Positions 50,795 to 60,576 of a stretch of DNA of 64,000 nt are shown in pieces. The notes under the pieces are model-generated. The model worked only from the letters and a program-made list of their open reading frames with translations, did no database searches and was not told the DNA's origin. The stretch is from JBFLYN01 sp040756655 (GTDB lineage: Bacteria > Bacillota > Sulfobacillia > UBA8153): the NCBI GenBank assembly GCA_040756655.1, contig JBFLYN010000013.1:4670-68669 (forward strand), written 5' to 3'. The translations under genes and the position numbers were made by a program. Position 1 is the first letter of the stretch. Each line of letters starts with the position of its first letter.

Positions 50795-51745
50795 GTGGAC
50801 CTTGTCCAGGGCATGCAGTGCAGGGACCGCCGGGCCTTGGCCCGGGCCATATCCTTGGTGGAAAACGGAACTCCCCAGCGTGAGGAGCTAGTGGTCCAGG
50901 CGTTCCGCCACCGCCGGAAAGCCCCGGTCATCGGGGTTACCGGCGCGCCCGGGGTGGGCAAGAGCACCCTCGTGGACGGGCTGGCTGCCTGCTTCAGGGA
51001 AGGCGGGCGGACGGTGGGCATTGTAGCGGTGGACCCGACCAGTCCCTTTACGGGAGGGGCCATCCTGGGAGACCGGGTACGCATGCAAAGACACGGCCAC
51101 GACCCGGGCGTGTTCATTCGTAGCCTGGCCACCCGAGGCCACCTGGGAGGGTTGTCCCGGGCCACCGGGGAAGTGATCCGGCTCATGGACTGGTTTGGCT
51201 TCGACGTGATCATCGTGGAGACGGTGGGGGCGGGTCAGTCCGAGGTGGATATCATGGGCTTTGCCACCACCGTGCTGGTAGTGACCGTGCCGGGCCTGGG
51301 CGACGATGTCCAGGCCATCAAGGCCGGCATCATGGAAATCGGCGACGTCTTCTGTGTAAACAAGGCCGACCGGGAGGGCGTGGCCCGGGCCGTGATGGAG
51401 ATCCAGATGATGCTGGACTTCAAACCCCCAGGGGACTGGCGGCCTCCCGTGGTGGAGGCGATAGCCACCACCGGCCAGGGGATCCCGGAGCTGGCCCAGC
51501 ACCTTGACGAGCACCGGGCGCACCTGGAATCCAGCGGGCAGCTAGCCCAGCGGCAGGCGCGCACCTTCTTGACCGAAGTGGGAGAAGTGCTCAAAGAGCA
51601 ACTGGTAGACTATGTCCTGGAGCGAGCCCGGGCCGGCGGCGACCTGGAAGAGCTGGCGACCCGGGCCGGCGACCCGTTCTCCGCCGCACGGTACCTGGCG
51701 GAGAAGTATGGCGGCATCAAGAGCCGGTGGCCCCAGGAAGGCTAG
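50795..51745 (+). CDS. meaB: Methylmalonyl-CoA mutase-associated GTPase MeaB
   Basis: The 316-residue G3E P-loop GTPase has Walker A 'GVTGAPGVGKSTLVDGL' (~47), 'AVDPTSPFTGGAILGDRVRM' (~77), 'ETVGAGQSEVDI' (~140) and 'NKADREG' (~188). MeaB protects and reloads B12-dependent methylmalonyl-CoA mutase. No mutase gene is in this window. GTG 50795 is the likely start. It supports a methylmalonyl-CoA route between succinate and propionate. Confidence 0.93.
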   Translation: MDLVQGMQCRDRRALARAISLVENGTPQREELVVQAFRHRRKAPVIGVTGAPGVGKSTLVDGLAACFREGGRTVGIVAVDPTSPFTGGAILGDRVRMQRHGHDPGVFIRSLATRGHLGGLSRATGEVIRLMDWFGFDVIIVETVGAGQSEVDIMGFATTVLVVTVPGLGDDVQAIKAGIMEIGDVFCVNKADREGVARAVMEIQMMLDFKPPGDWRPPVVEAIATTGQGIPELAQHLDEHRAHLESSGQLAQRQARTFLTEVGEVLKEQLVDYVLERARAGGDLEELATRAGDPFSAARYLAEKYGGIKSRWPQEG

Positions 51746-51772
51746 CGGCTTGAGCGGCCGGGGAGTGTGCCC

Positions 51773-52981
51773 ATGAAAGTACCATATTACCGGCGCCTTT
51801 GCATCCTGTTGTTCCTCGGGTGGGCGGTGCTTTACGCCAACCGCGCCGTCTTGCCGGTGTTGCTCTCGGCCCTGGCCCGCGACTGGCAGCTTAGCCATAC
51901 CCAGATGGGGCTGATCAACAGCGCCTTCTTCCTGGCGTATGCCCTGGCCCAGCTACCTTCGGGCCACCTGGCGGACTGCTGGAAGCCCCGGCCGGTGATG
52001 CTTGCCGGGTATGCCTTACAGGGGGCGGCCGGGCTGGGAGCGGCGACGGCAGCAGGTCCCCTGGGCTTTACGGCCTGGCGGGCCCTGTCCGGGCTGGGCC
52101 AAGGCTCCTACTACGCTTCCCAGTACGCGCTGGCCGCCGGGGCCATTCCGCCGGGGCGGCGCGGGACCATGATGGCGTTCATCAATGCGGGTATGGCCGC
52201 AGGCACCATCGGCGGTCTGGTCCTCACCGGCTGGCTCGTGTACACGCTGGGCTGGCACTGGCGAACAACCCTGGCTCTTTTGGGCGGAACCGGCCTGACC
52301 CTCACCGCGATCATGGCGGTGATGGTACAAGCTGACCACGGGCAGGCAACTCACCGGGACCGAGAGAGCTCCGGCCGGGAGCTTCCGGTGGTCGCGGTAA
52401 CTGCCTTCTTTACCATGTACGGACTGTACACCCTGCTCACCTGGACGCCATACTACCTGCAGGAGGTGCAGGGCCTGTCCGGCCAGGCCTCCGGCCTGTG
52501 GACGGCAGTAGTGCCCGCCCTGGCTATTCCCGCCGGCCTCCTGGCGGGGTGGGGCTCCGACCGGCACGGGCGCTTCCGCGTGCTCCTGGTCCTGGTGCCC
52601 GTGGCCGGGGCGGCAGTGTTCCTGGTGTCGCTGCCCGGCATTGCCTGGGTGGTTCTAGGACTGGCCCTGTACGGCATGACCGGCAAGCTGGTGCTGGACC
52701 CCATCCTGATAGCCTTGCTGACCGACACGGTTTCTCCCGGCGCCAGGGGGCGGGCCTTTGCCGTGCTGAACCTGGCCAGTGCGGCTGCTGCGGTGGTGGC
52801 GCCGGCTCTGACGGGAGCCTTGGCAGACATGACGGATTCCTTTGTACCCGGGCTGGCACTGGCCGCGGCGCTCCATGGCCCGGCCTGGGTGCTATTGTGG
52901 CGAATGCAGGAGTCAAGGAGGGGTAGCATTGGAAGCGGCACTACTTCGGTTTGCAGCCAAGCTGGTGACCATACCCGGTGA
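51773..52981 (+). CDS. MFS transporter
   Basis: The 402-residue protein has twelve predicted helices in two halves, with 'YANRAVLPVLLSALARDWQLSHTQMGLINSAFFLAYALAQLPSGHLADCW'-type family start (residues ~22-70) and 'GWGSDRHGRFR' in the middle loop. It resembles organic-anion/sugar-phosphate transporters (ACS-like). ATG 51773 is chosen; GTG 51767 in frame is possible. Its 3' end overlaps the M20 hydrolase gene by about 50 bp, suggesting import of that enzyme's substrate. Confidence 0.88.
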   Translation: MKVPYYRRLCILLFLGWAVLYANRAVLPVLLSALARDWQLSHTQMGLINSAFFLAYALAQLPSGHLADCWKPRPVMLAGYALQGAAGLGAATAAGPLGFTAWRALSGLGQGSYYASQYALAAGAIPPGRRGTMMAFINAGMAAGTIGGLVLTGWLVYTLGWHWRTTLALLGGTGLTLTAIMAVMVQADHGQATHRDRESSGRELPVVAVTAFFTMYGLYTLLTWTPYYLQEVQGLSGQASGLWTAVVPALAIPAGLLAGWGSDRHGRFRVLLVLVPVAGAAVFLVSLPGIAWVVLGLALYGMTGKLVLDPILIALLTDTVSPGARGRAFAVLNLASAAAAVVAPALTGALADMTDSFVPGLALAAALHGPAWVLLWRMQESRRGSIGSGTTSVCSQAGDHTR

Positions 52982-54119
52982 GTCCGGGGCAGAAGGGGAA
53001 GTGGCCAGGGCCGTCAAGGAGGAGATGGAGGCCCTAGGTTACGATGAGGTGGTGGTGGATGCAGCCGGCAATGTACTGGGCAAAGTGACCGGGCGCCGGT
53101 CGCACCGGGGCAAGCGCACCGTGGTGCTTTTCGACGCCCACCTGGATACCGTGGGGGTCAACGACGGTGACGCGTGGCACTATCCCCCCTATGGTGGGGT
53201 GGTGGAAGACGGGAAGCTGTACGGCCGGGGTGCTGCAGACATGCGGGGAGCCCTGGCTTCCATGGTACACGGCATAGCAGCGGTCAACCGCGACCTCCTG
53301 GAAGGCGAAGCCTGGGTGTGTGGCTCAGTTAATGAGGAGGTCCTGGAGGGAGCGGGGCTGAAGGTGGCGCTGGGGCTGGCCAAGCCCGACTGCGTGGTCA
53401 TCGGCGAGTCCACCCAGCTTAACCTGGCCATCGGGCAACGGGGGCGCATGGAGCTTCTGCTGGAGGTTCAGGGCAAGGCATGCCATTCGGCCTGGCCGTC
53501 GGCGGGGATGAACGCCGTCAGCGGTATGGCCAGGGCGTGGCTGGCCCTTGAACAGCATCGCCTGCCGGAACACCCGCGCCTGGGTCCGGCCATCGCCGTG
53601 CTCACCGATGTGGTATCCACGCCTTACCCCGGCCTGTCGGTGGTGCCCTATCTTTGCCGCGCCACCCTGGACCGCAGGAGTTTACCCGGGGAGAGCGCCG
53701 CAGAAGCCGCCCGGGAATTGGAGCGGGTGGCTGCTCAAGTAGCGGGCATGCCCGTGACCTGCCGGGTTGTGGATGGCGAATCAGCTACTTACACCGGGTA
53801 CCGCCTGGGCCAGCCCAAGCACTTTCCGGCCTGGGAACTGCCTGAGGATCACCCTCTGGTCCACCGCGCCGTGCTGGCGTTGAGGGATGCCGGTCTGAAA
53901 CCTGCCATCTCCACGTACAAGTTTTGCACCAACGGGAGCAGCTCCGCTGGGGAGCTGGGCATTCCCACCCTGGGGTTTGGACCGGGCCATGAGGCCCAAG
54001 CCCATACTGCCGACGAGTTCATCGAGGTTGACCAGCTACACGCTGCCGCCCGGGGCTACCAGGCGCTGGCAGTGGCCCTGACCCGCGAATCCCGGCAGCT
54101 TTCTCTCTTTGGCGAGTAG
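52929..54119 (+). CDS. M20-family amidohydrolase/peptidase, YgeY-like
   Basis: The 396-residue metallopeptidase has the dinuclear zinc motifs 'VVLFDAHLDTVG' (~62), 'YGRGAADMRGALA' (~98) and 'CGSVNEEVLEG' (~132), with the terminal 'EAQAHTADEFIEV' (~357). It resembles YgeY of the selenium/purine-linked ygeW cluster and ArgE/DapE enzymes. TTG 52929 follows AAGGAGGGG. The N-terminus overlaps the MFS gene, implying translational coupling. The substrate, probably a dipeptide or N-acyl amino acid, is unknown. Confidence 0.88.
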   Translation: MEAALLRFAAKLVTIPGESGAEGEVARAVKEEMEALGYDEVVVDAAGNVLGKVTGRRSHRGKRTVVLFDAHLDTVGVNDGDAWHYPPYGGVVEDGKLYGRGAADMRGALASMVHGIAAVNRDLLEGEAWVCGSVNEEVLEGAGLKVALGLAKPDCVVIGESTQLNLAIGQRGRMELLLEVQGKACHSAWPSAGMNAVSGMARAWLALEQHRLPEHPRLGPAIAVLTDVVSTPYPGLSVVPYLCRATLDRRSLPGESAAEAARELERVAAQVAGMPVTCRVVDGESATYTGYRLGQPKHFPAWELPEDHPLVHRAVLALRDAGLKPAISTYKFCTNGSSSAGELGIPTLGFGPGHEAQAHTADEFIEVDQLHAAARGYQALAVALTRESRQLSLFGE

Positions 54120-54199
54120 CCAACACCCGGAGGAACACACCAGGGACCCTAGGGTCACCGGGGCCTTTCCCTTTGGCCCGGGTCCTACCCCAGTTGCTC

Positions 54200-54796
54200 G
54201 GTGGTTTCGACCAGCAAGTGCCCGGGGTGGCTCCTTCCGCCTCCACCCGGTTGGGCCAGGCCGTTCCGTCGCCTTGCGTAGAGCCCGGCTGGCTGGGGTT
54301 GGGCGATGGCTGTAGGACCCGGACGGCGACCCGAGCTAAGGACATGGGACGTTGGCAACGATAACCGGAGTAAGGTCCCCGGCATCGTGACGTGGGGAAC
54401 CACGACTGCCTGCATCAAGGAGACGTAGGCAAGACAGGCACCAGGGTAAGCACCCCAAGACCCGGGAGGACAAGCTGGCCCGGCACCCTGCTGGGCTGGA
54501 AGAATGCCGTTTTCTGGAAGGCACCGACCCGGCAGCACCATCTACCCGTAAGAATAGCAGCACTGGCCTGCGGACGCAGGCAGTGAAGCCGCCCACTGAC
54601 CCCCGGGGCGGACGCCACGGGCAGGTGAAGTTCTGGAGGCCAATGCCGGGGTCACGAGGCTGCAACCAGGCTGGCCCGAAAATGAGCGGGCTTGGGTCGG
54701 ATCCAACAGAGACAGAGTGGGACATAACAACAGCAAGCGCCGCCTGCATCCCGCCTAAAAGAGGTGTGATGGTTTGGCGTCCAGGTCATACAGACT
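54200..54796 (+). ncRNA. Possible group II intron RNA fragment (no maturase gene)
   Basis: The region has no coding signature but is rich in short helices and in stretches typical of bacterial group II intron domain I, such as 'GACGTGGGGAACCACGA', 'CACCCCAAGACCCGGGAGG' and a GTGCCCGG that could be a 5' end near 54218. No intron-encoded reverse transcriptase and no domain V/VI is seen, so it would be a truncated relic. The assignment rests on pattern memory only. Confidence 0.33.
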
Positions 54797-55020
54797 GAGC
54801 AGGCGTCAACGGGCGCGCGCCGGGCTTTTGGATGAGCTGGAAGCTGCCGTGCACCAACTGGCCCTCCACCTTCCGAAGCTTGGCTGATGCGCGGGCCTTC
54901 TGCCGCATCCGCGGCTACATCTCGACCGTGCGCAAGCGGGGCCACGCGGTCCTGACGGCGCTGGAGGCCGGGTTCCGGGGAGAAGAGATTGTACGGCGAG
55001 GACGGACTCGGTCTCTTCCG
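54797..55020 (+). pseudogene. Transposase C-terminal scrap
   Basis: 'LLDELEAAVHQLALHLPKL' and, after a one-base frame change near 54883, 'ADARAFCRIRGYISTVRKRG' then 'HAVLTALEAGFRG' resemble the C-terminal region of IS66-type or related transposases ('...RGYLSTLRKQG...LLTALEA..'). No other part of the element is present. It abuts the broken thiolase gene, and insertion or excision here may have removed the thiolase 5' end. Confidence 0.4.
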
Positions 55021-55022
55021 GA

Positions 55023-56141
55023 ATGACCAAGTTCGTTCGCCGGGCACAAGAGACCGGCCGGGTACTGGCGTGGCAGGCGGCCAAGCTGGCCCTGAACTCC
55101 GCCGGCATGACCATCAAGGATGTGGACGCGGTGGTCATCGGGTCGGCCCCGGATGCCTTCGATGGTGTGCATATGAAAGGTGAGTACCTGGCTGACGGGG
55201 CCGGGGCCTGGCGCAAGCCGTGTATCCGCTGCTACGTGGGCGGTGGCACCGGGGTATTTGCCCCCATCCAGGGCTGGTACCACGTGGCTTCCGGGCAGTT
55301 CGACACGGTGCTGATAGTATGCGAAGAGAAGATGTCTTCCTGTCACCCCCATCCCCAGGGGGCTTTCATCACAATCTTTGACCATATCACCGAGCGCGCC
55401 CTCGGTCCCAACCTGCTTTAGATCTTCGCGCTGGAAATGAACTGCTACATGACCGTCCACGGCATCACCAAGGCAGAGATCGCCCTGGTAGCCGTGAAGA
55501 ACAAGCGCAACGCCATGGACCACCCCTGTGCCCAGCTGGGCACTGAAGTCACCGTCGAAGACGTTCTCAACTCGGAGGTCCTGGCCTGGCCGGTCAACCG
55601 CTCACCAGCTTCTGATGGTGCCGCAGCCTTGGTAATGTGCGCCGAACACGTGGCCAAGCGTGTCAGCGACAAACCGGTCTGGGTAGAAGGTGTAGGCTGG
55701 CACCTGGACACGGCCTACTGGACCAATGGCGATCTTTGCTACCCCCGCTACGTGGAATATGCGGCCCGCATAACCTACGAGATGGCGGGCATCAAGGAGC
55801 CCCGGCGGGAGATCCACATCGTCGAGCCCTACGACCCCTTTGACTATAAGGAACTCCACCACCTGGAGGGACTCTTGCTCTGCAAGCGCGGGGAGGCGGC
55901 CCGGCTTACCGCCGATGGCGTTACTCAGCGCGACGGCGACCTGCCCGTTTGCCCGTCTGGGGGACTGTTGGGAGTGGGCAACCCCATCGCCGCTGCCGGT
56001 TTAATGAAAGTCTGCGAGTTGTTCTGGCAGCTTAGGGGCGAGGCCGGTCGACGCCAGGTGCCGGGTGACCCCAGGCGCGGGCTGGCCCAGGCTTGGGGCG
56101 ACCTTATGCAAGTGGGCACTGTTATCATCCTGGGGCGATAG
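55023..56141 (+). pseudogene. SCP-x-type thiolase gene with an amber stop and truncated 5' end
   Basis: The frame reads 'MTKFVRRAQETGRVLAWQAAKLAL' on to 'GGGTGVFAPIQGWYHVASGQ' and 'ERALGPNLL', meets TAG at 55419-55421, then resumes in the same frame as 'IFALEMNCYMTVHG' to 'PSGGLLGVGNPIAAAGLMKV' (active-site Gly-rich segment) and stops at 56141. A CAG-to-TAG change is the simplest cause. The few residues normally before 'GMTKF' are also lost at the junction with the transposase scrap. Partner DUF35 genes follow, as is usual for these acyltransferases. Confidence 0.75.
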
Positions 56142-56152
56142 GAGGTACGGCA

Positions 56153-56671
56153 ATGTCAGTCAACATCAAGGATTGGCCCGGCACCGCTCTTAGCTCCCGC
56201 CACCTTGACGCTGGCCGGGTGCTGACGGTGCGGCATAAGCCCCGGGCCGAGTATGCGTGGGATGCCGGAATGGCCATCGGGCACTATCTCCACGAGCTCA
56301 AAGCCGGGCGCCTGGTGGCCCGCAGTTGCGGAAGCTGCAGGCGCGTGATGATCCCGCCCCGCATGCTCTGCGAGGAGTGCTTCCGTCCTACTGATGGCTG
56401 GGTGCCCGTGAAGGACACCGGGACCGTCAACACCTTTTCCGTGTGCTACGTGCGATGGGATGTGATGCGGCTCAAGGACCCGCTGTTGCCGGCGGTGATT
56501 CACATCGACGGCGCGTCTCCGGGTATGGGCATCTTACACCTGTTGGGAGAGGTCGACCCCGGTGAGGTCCACATCGGCATGCGGGTCCGGGCCGTGTGGA
56601 AGGACCCGGCCGAGCGTGAAGGTGCCATCACCGACATCAGGTACTGGAAGCCGCTAGGCAGGGCAAAGTGA
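56153..56671 (+). CDS. DUF35 OB-fold/zinc-ribbon protein
   Basis: The 172-residue protein has a rubredoxin-like zinc knuckle 'CGSCRRVMIPPRMLCEEC' (~61) and an OB-fold with 'DTGTVNTFSV' and 'LLGEVDPGEVHIGMRVRAVW'. Such proteins form complexes with thiolase-like enzymes. ATG 56153 follows GGAGGT. It is the only gene of this decayed operon that is still intact. Confidence 0.88.
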   Translation: MSVNIKDWPGTALSSRHLDAGRVLTVRHKPRAEYAWDAGMAIGHYLHELKAGRLVARSCGSCRRVMIPPRMLCEECFRPTDGWVPVKDTGTVNTFSVCYVRWDVMRLKDPLLPAVIHIDGASPGMGILHLLGEVDPGEVHIGMRVRAVWKDPAEREGAITDIRYWKPLGRAK

Positions 56672-56675
56672 GCCC

Positions 56676-57272
56676 ATGCGCGAGAAACTGACCAAACCGG
56701 GTCAAGCCCGGAACTGGCCTGGTTCCATCCCGGTGGAGTATGTCTACACCGCCGGCGTGGCCGGGGAGGCCTTCCTCCGGGCCATCAAGGAGCGGGGATG
56801 CCTCCTGACTTCAGGGTGTCCCGGCTGCGGCGCCTCCTACCTGCCCGCCCGGCTCTATTGCGAGCGGTGCTTTGAGAAGACCGCATACTACCAGGACGTG
56901 GAGGCCCGCGGCAGGGTCCATGCCTTCACCCTGGCCTGAGAGGACCTTGACGGGGTGCGGTTGGACCGCCCCGGCATTTACGCGTTCATCCAAGTCGACG
57001 GCACGGGGGGCGGCCTGGTGCACCGCCTGGGCGAGATCGACCCGGATCAGGTGTACATCGGTCTGCCGGTGGAAGCAGTGTTCTTGCCCAAAGAGCGGCG
57101 GGCCGGCTCGGTCCTGGACATCTCTTACCTTCCGGCCCACCCGCTTCTAACGAAAGACCACGGGAGGTGCTGGCGTGGATTTTCAACTGGGCCCGGACCA
57201 CGAACTGATCCGGCGCACGGTGCGCGAGTTTGCCGACCGCGAGGTCAGACCTCATGCTGCCGCCTGGGATGA
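56676..57272 (+). pseudogene. Second DUF35 OB-fold protein gene, interrupted by TGA
   Basis: It starts 'MREKLTKPGQARNWPGSIPVEYVY' (residues 1-24 region), has the zinc motif 'CPGCGASYLPARLYCERC' (~49), stops at TGA 56937-56939 and continues in frame as 'EDLDGVRLDRPGIYAFIQVD' to 'GSVLDISYLPAHP'. The frame then overruns into the acyl-CoA dehydrogenase gene, so the normal stop may be lost as well. Confidence 0.72.
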
Positions 57273-58316
57273 GGCCGGTCGGCTACCCGAGTCGGTGCTG
57301 GCCGCCATGGCAGAGCTGGACCTGTTCGGCCTGCCCTTTCCCGAGCAGTATGGCGGGGTCGGTTTCGACTACCTGGCCTACGTCCTGGCCGTGAAGGAGA
57401 TCGGGCGGGCATCCGGGTCACTTGCCCTTGACCTATGCCGCCCACGTTTCCCTGGGGACATCTCCTCTTTACCGGTTCGGCACCGAGGAGCAAAAGCAAC
57501 GTTGGCTGGTGCCTTGTGCCCGCGGGCGGACATTGGCCGCGTTTGCCCTCACCGAACCCAACGCCGGGTCCGATGCGGGTGCCACTGAGACCACGGCCCG
57601 GCTGGAGGACGGGTATTGGGTGATCAACGGCTCCAAGTGTTTCATCACCAGTGGCTCCACGGCCGGGGTGATCATCATCACCGCCCGCACCGAAAAGGGC
57701 AAGGGGTCACGGGGGATTTCCAACCTGGTGGTGCCTGCCGGCACGCCCGGGCTCAAGGTAGGCCTGCGTTACCACAAGCTGGGGTTACGTGCCTCGGACA
57801 CCACCGAGCTGTTCCTGGACGACTGCCGGGTTCCGGCCGATCACCTGCTGGGAGAGGCCGGATAAGGCTTTCGCCAGTTCCTGGTCGTCCTTGACGGGGG
57901 CCGGATCAGCATCGCCGCCCTTTCCGTGGGCATTACCCAGGCCTGCCTGGACGCAGCGCTCAGCTATGCCCGCCAGAGGGTGCAGTTTGGGAGCCCCCTG
58001 GCCAAGTTCCAGGCCATCCAGTTCAAGCTGGCGGACATGGCCATGGAAATCGAACACGCACGCCTGGCTACCTGGCGCGCGGCCTGGCTCAAGGACCAGA
58101 GCCGCCCCCATTCCCGCGAGGCGGCCATGGCCAAACTATATGCCTCCGAGGTCTCGGTACGCGCAGCGCTGGAGGCAGTGCAGATCCACGGGGGGTTACG
58201 GGTATGTGTACGAGTTCCCGGTGGAAAGGTACCTGCGCGACGCCAAGCTCATGACCATCGGAGAAGGGACCTCTGAGATCCAGCGCCTGGTCATCGCCCG
58301 CGAGCTGGGCTGCTAG
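57175..58316 (+). pseudogene. Acyl-CoA dehydrogenase gene with two frameshifts and a stop
   Basis: It begins 'MDFQLGPDHELIRRTVREFADREV' (GTG 57175 after GGAGGTG). A +1 shift near 57420 moves the frame to 'LPLTYAAHVSLGT' and 'ALTEPNAGSDAG'. A TAA at 57863-57865 follows 'HLLGEAG', then 'GFRQFLVVLDGGRISIAALSVG' continues. An extra G in the G-run near 58190 (HGG|YGY) shifts it again to 'YGYVYEFPVERYLRDAKLMT' and the end. All parts of a roughly 380-residue enzyme are there, so the loss is recent. Confidence 0.82.
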
Positions 58317-58348
58317 TGCAAGTCCGGGCACCGGGATGGAGAGCACGA

Positions 58349-58374
58349 GGAGGGGCGGCACCGGACGCCCCTCC
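58349..58374. terminator. Bidirectional terminator hairpin
   Basis: GGAGGGGCG pairs perfectly with CGCCCCTCC around an 8-base loop, between the convergent acyl-CoA dehydrogenase remnant and the M14 peptidase gene. Confidence 0.55.
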
Positions 58375-58392
58375 GGTCTTGCCGCGGGCGAC

Positions 58393-59763
58393 TTACCCTG
58401 GCCCGGACAGGTAAGCGGCAGTATAGAGGGCTGAACCCAGCTGGATGCGGACCAGACTGCAAATGGGGATGACTTCATAGCGCAAGGTACTTTCCAGCTG
58501 CTGTTCCCAGCTGCGAAAAGCGGCCACCAGCTCCTGCTTGAGCTGGTCAAGCGGGCAGGATGGCCTCCGGGCGAGCTGGTATTCCACCGCCCTCAGCAAA
58601 AGACCCCCGAACAGGAGGCGTTGGAACTTGCTGACCTCCAGGTTATCGAAGACCTCGGCCACTGTGGCCGGCCGGGCGCATTCGGGCGACTCCTCGGCCC
58701 AGCGACGCATCACCACCAGGGTCCTGGGAATCGTATCCAAGTATTGCTCGATGGTGTCCATAAACGGGCTGCGCTCTGACAGCTCGGGCAGCGCCCGTCC
58801 GTACTGGACCTTCAGATGGTCAAGGAACTCCTGGCTTTCCTCTACATTGGAGATGATGGCCTCGCGACGCGTGAGGCCAGTTGGCGCAAGGTCCACAACC
58901 CGCGGGTTGTAGTAGTAGGGCATTTCGCACACCAGGACCAGGCACCCGGGCGAAACCTCCTTGGCGTAATCCCGGCTGGACGTACCCCCGGTGATGAGCC
59001 GGGCCGGAGAGACTTCCGAGTACTGCTGGTAGTAATCGTAGATGGTGGTGATAGACGGCATTTCGTAGATGGCCGGGGCAAACACCCTGGCACAGGGGAT
59101 CTCGGGCTCTCCCAGGGCCAAGGGGAGTCCCTCTTTTTCCGGCAGCCGGTGAAGCACCGGGTAGAGGGCGGGCGCCGGGTCGGAAAGATAGTAGTACACC
59201 CCGCCGAAACCGGCGTTGTGCAGTGAGTACACCAGGTGGGGCCGGGTCCTTTCGAGCAGGCTCATCAACGCCCGGGTCTCCGGCAGCGGGCGGTCGAACT
59301 CCAGGTCCTTGTAATGCACCGGAAAGGTCCATTCGACCTGCTGGTGGCTGGGCGGCCGGTAGTAGTGGCGCGCGTAGTGGCCGGGCGAAAAGGGGCCCTT
59401 GAACCAGCCTTGGTTAAGACGGGTACCGTCCGGGTCGATGCACTTTACCAAGTACCAGGTGAACCCGAGCCCGTCGCAAAGCGGCTTATCCTCTGCCAGG
59501 CGCTGGCCTAGGTATTCCAGCATCATGGCGCCGATGGGCTCGTTGGGATGAGGGCAACCGAACAGCACCGCCCGGCGGGGACCATTACCGACTTTCAGGG
59601 CCTCGATGGGCTCGCCCTGCCGGGAGTGGCCGATCACCAAGCGCTCAACGGTTTTCGGGTGGGTTTGGGCCAGCCGGCGGGTGGACGCTGCCAGTTGGTC
59701 CACGGTCAGGAAGGTCTGGTAATCAGGTATCTCTTGCAGTGCCTTGGATATCAGATCTTCCAT
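58393..59763 (-). CDS. M14-family zinc carboxypeptidase-like protein
   Basis: The 456-residue protein has an M14 fold: the zinc motif 'GCPHPNEPIGAMMLEYL' (HxxE, ~69), 'DPDGTRLNQGWF' (~110) and the second zinc histidine in 'YSLHNAGFGGVYYYL' (~190). No signal peptide is present, so it is cytoplasmic. An all-helical C-terminal part of about 150 residues is unusual for M14. Substrate is unknown. It is intact among decayed neighbours. Confidence 0.83.
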   Translation of the reverse strand: MEDLISKALQEIPDYQTFLTVDQLAASTRRLAQTHPKTVERLVIGHSRQGEPIEALKVGNGPRRAVLFGCPHPNEPIGAMMLEYLGQRLAEDKPLCDGLGFTWYLVKCIDPDGTRLNQGWFKGPFSPGHYARHYYRPPSHQQVEWTFPVHYKDLEFDRPLPETRALMSLLERTRPHLVYSLHNAGFGGVYYYLSDPAPALYPVLHRLPEKEGLPLALGEPEIPCARVFAPAIYEMPSITTIYDYYQQYSEVSPARLITGGTSSRDYAKEVSPGCLVLVCEMPYYYNPRVVDLAPTGLTRREAIISNVEESQEFLDHLKVQYGRALPELSERSPFMDTIEQYLDTIPRTLVVMRRWAEESPECARPATVAEVFDNLEVSKFQRLLFGGLLLRAVEYQLARRPSCPLDQLKQELVAAFRSWEQQLESTLRYEVIPICSLVRIQLGSALYTAAYLSGPG

Positions 59764-60018
59764 ACTGTCACACCCCTGTTCAGAAGCTGCACCTTTGGGC
59801 CGCCTTGTCTTGCTTCACCGCGCTGCCGGCCATTTCCTCCAGCCCCGGCAAAAACCGGCCCGGCATAGGCGGGAACGCTGGGGCCGGGACGGTGCGCGCC
59901 GTGGCCCGCAGGATAGCAGCCAAACCCGGGGTAGACACGTCCGTCCCGGAAAGCGGCGTTGGCGCTGCCAGGGCGCCCGGCCGGTGCCACCTACCGTTGG
60001 CAACCAGCGGCCGTGGGC

Positions 60019-60576
60019 CTAAGATTGTGACTTCAGGGCTGGCTTTCGCACCAACTGGTGATACAGCTCCCTTAGGAACCATTCCACGTCGCTGACCAGC
60101 CCGATGGCCTGGTGGCTCCCGCGGTCTGCCAGCTTGGTGACGGTGGACGGGTTTATGTCCACGCAGACCGAGCGAACCGTGGCGGGCAGAAGGTTACCAG
60201 TGGCTATGGAATGGAGCATGCTGGCGAGCATGAGCACGATCTCCACCCCACCCAGTTGGGCGCGCATGGCGTCCTGGGCCTGGACCACATCGGTGATGAC
60301 ACCGGGGAGCGGACCGTCGTCCCGGATGGACCCGGCCAGCACGTAGCTGATCTTATGGGTGATGCAGGCATGCATCACGCCCTTCCTGATCATGCCCTTT
60401 TCAACTGCTGCCGCGATGCCTCCCGCCTGCCGTACGGCGTTGATGGCCCTAAGGTGTGCTGATGCCAAGAGGGGGTACCAGTGAACAGGAGGAGGCCGGG
60501 AGGCCTGAGAGGGTTCCTGGCGGTATGAGCCCGTGAAGAAGGACGACCCCGCATACCCGTCCAGTGTGACGAACAC
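60019..60576 (-). pseudogene. Truncated LOR/SDH-type (TIGR00300) gene, C-terminal half
   Basis: From about 60475 down, the frame reads 'LRAINAVRQAGGIAAAVEKGM', 'YVLAGSIRDDGPLPGVITDV', 'AQDAMRAQLGGVEIVLMLAS' and 'VDINPSTVTKLADRGSHQAIG', matching the NAD-binding half of the LOR/SDH-like ornithine cyclodeaminase family. The N-terminal half is replaced by unrelated sequence, and the nominal ATG at 60576 is only the first in the leftover frame. A non-functional relic is likely. Confidence 0.7.

Noticed and set aside
59764..60018. Short frames between the M14 peptidase and the LOR/SDH relic
   Set aside because: Two overlapping frames on each strand, none with a start signal or family features.
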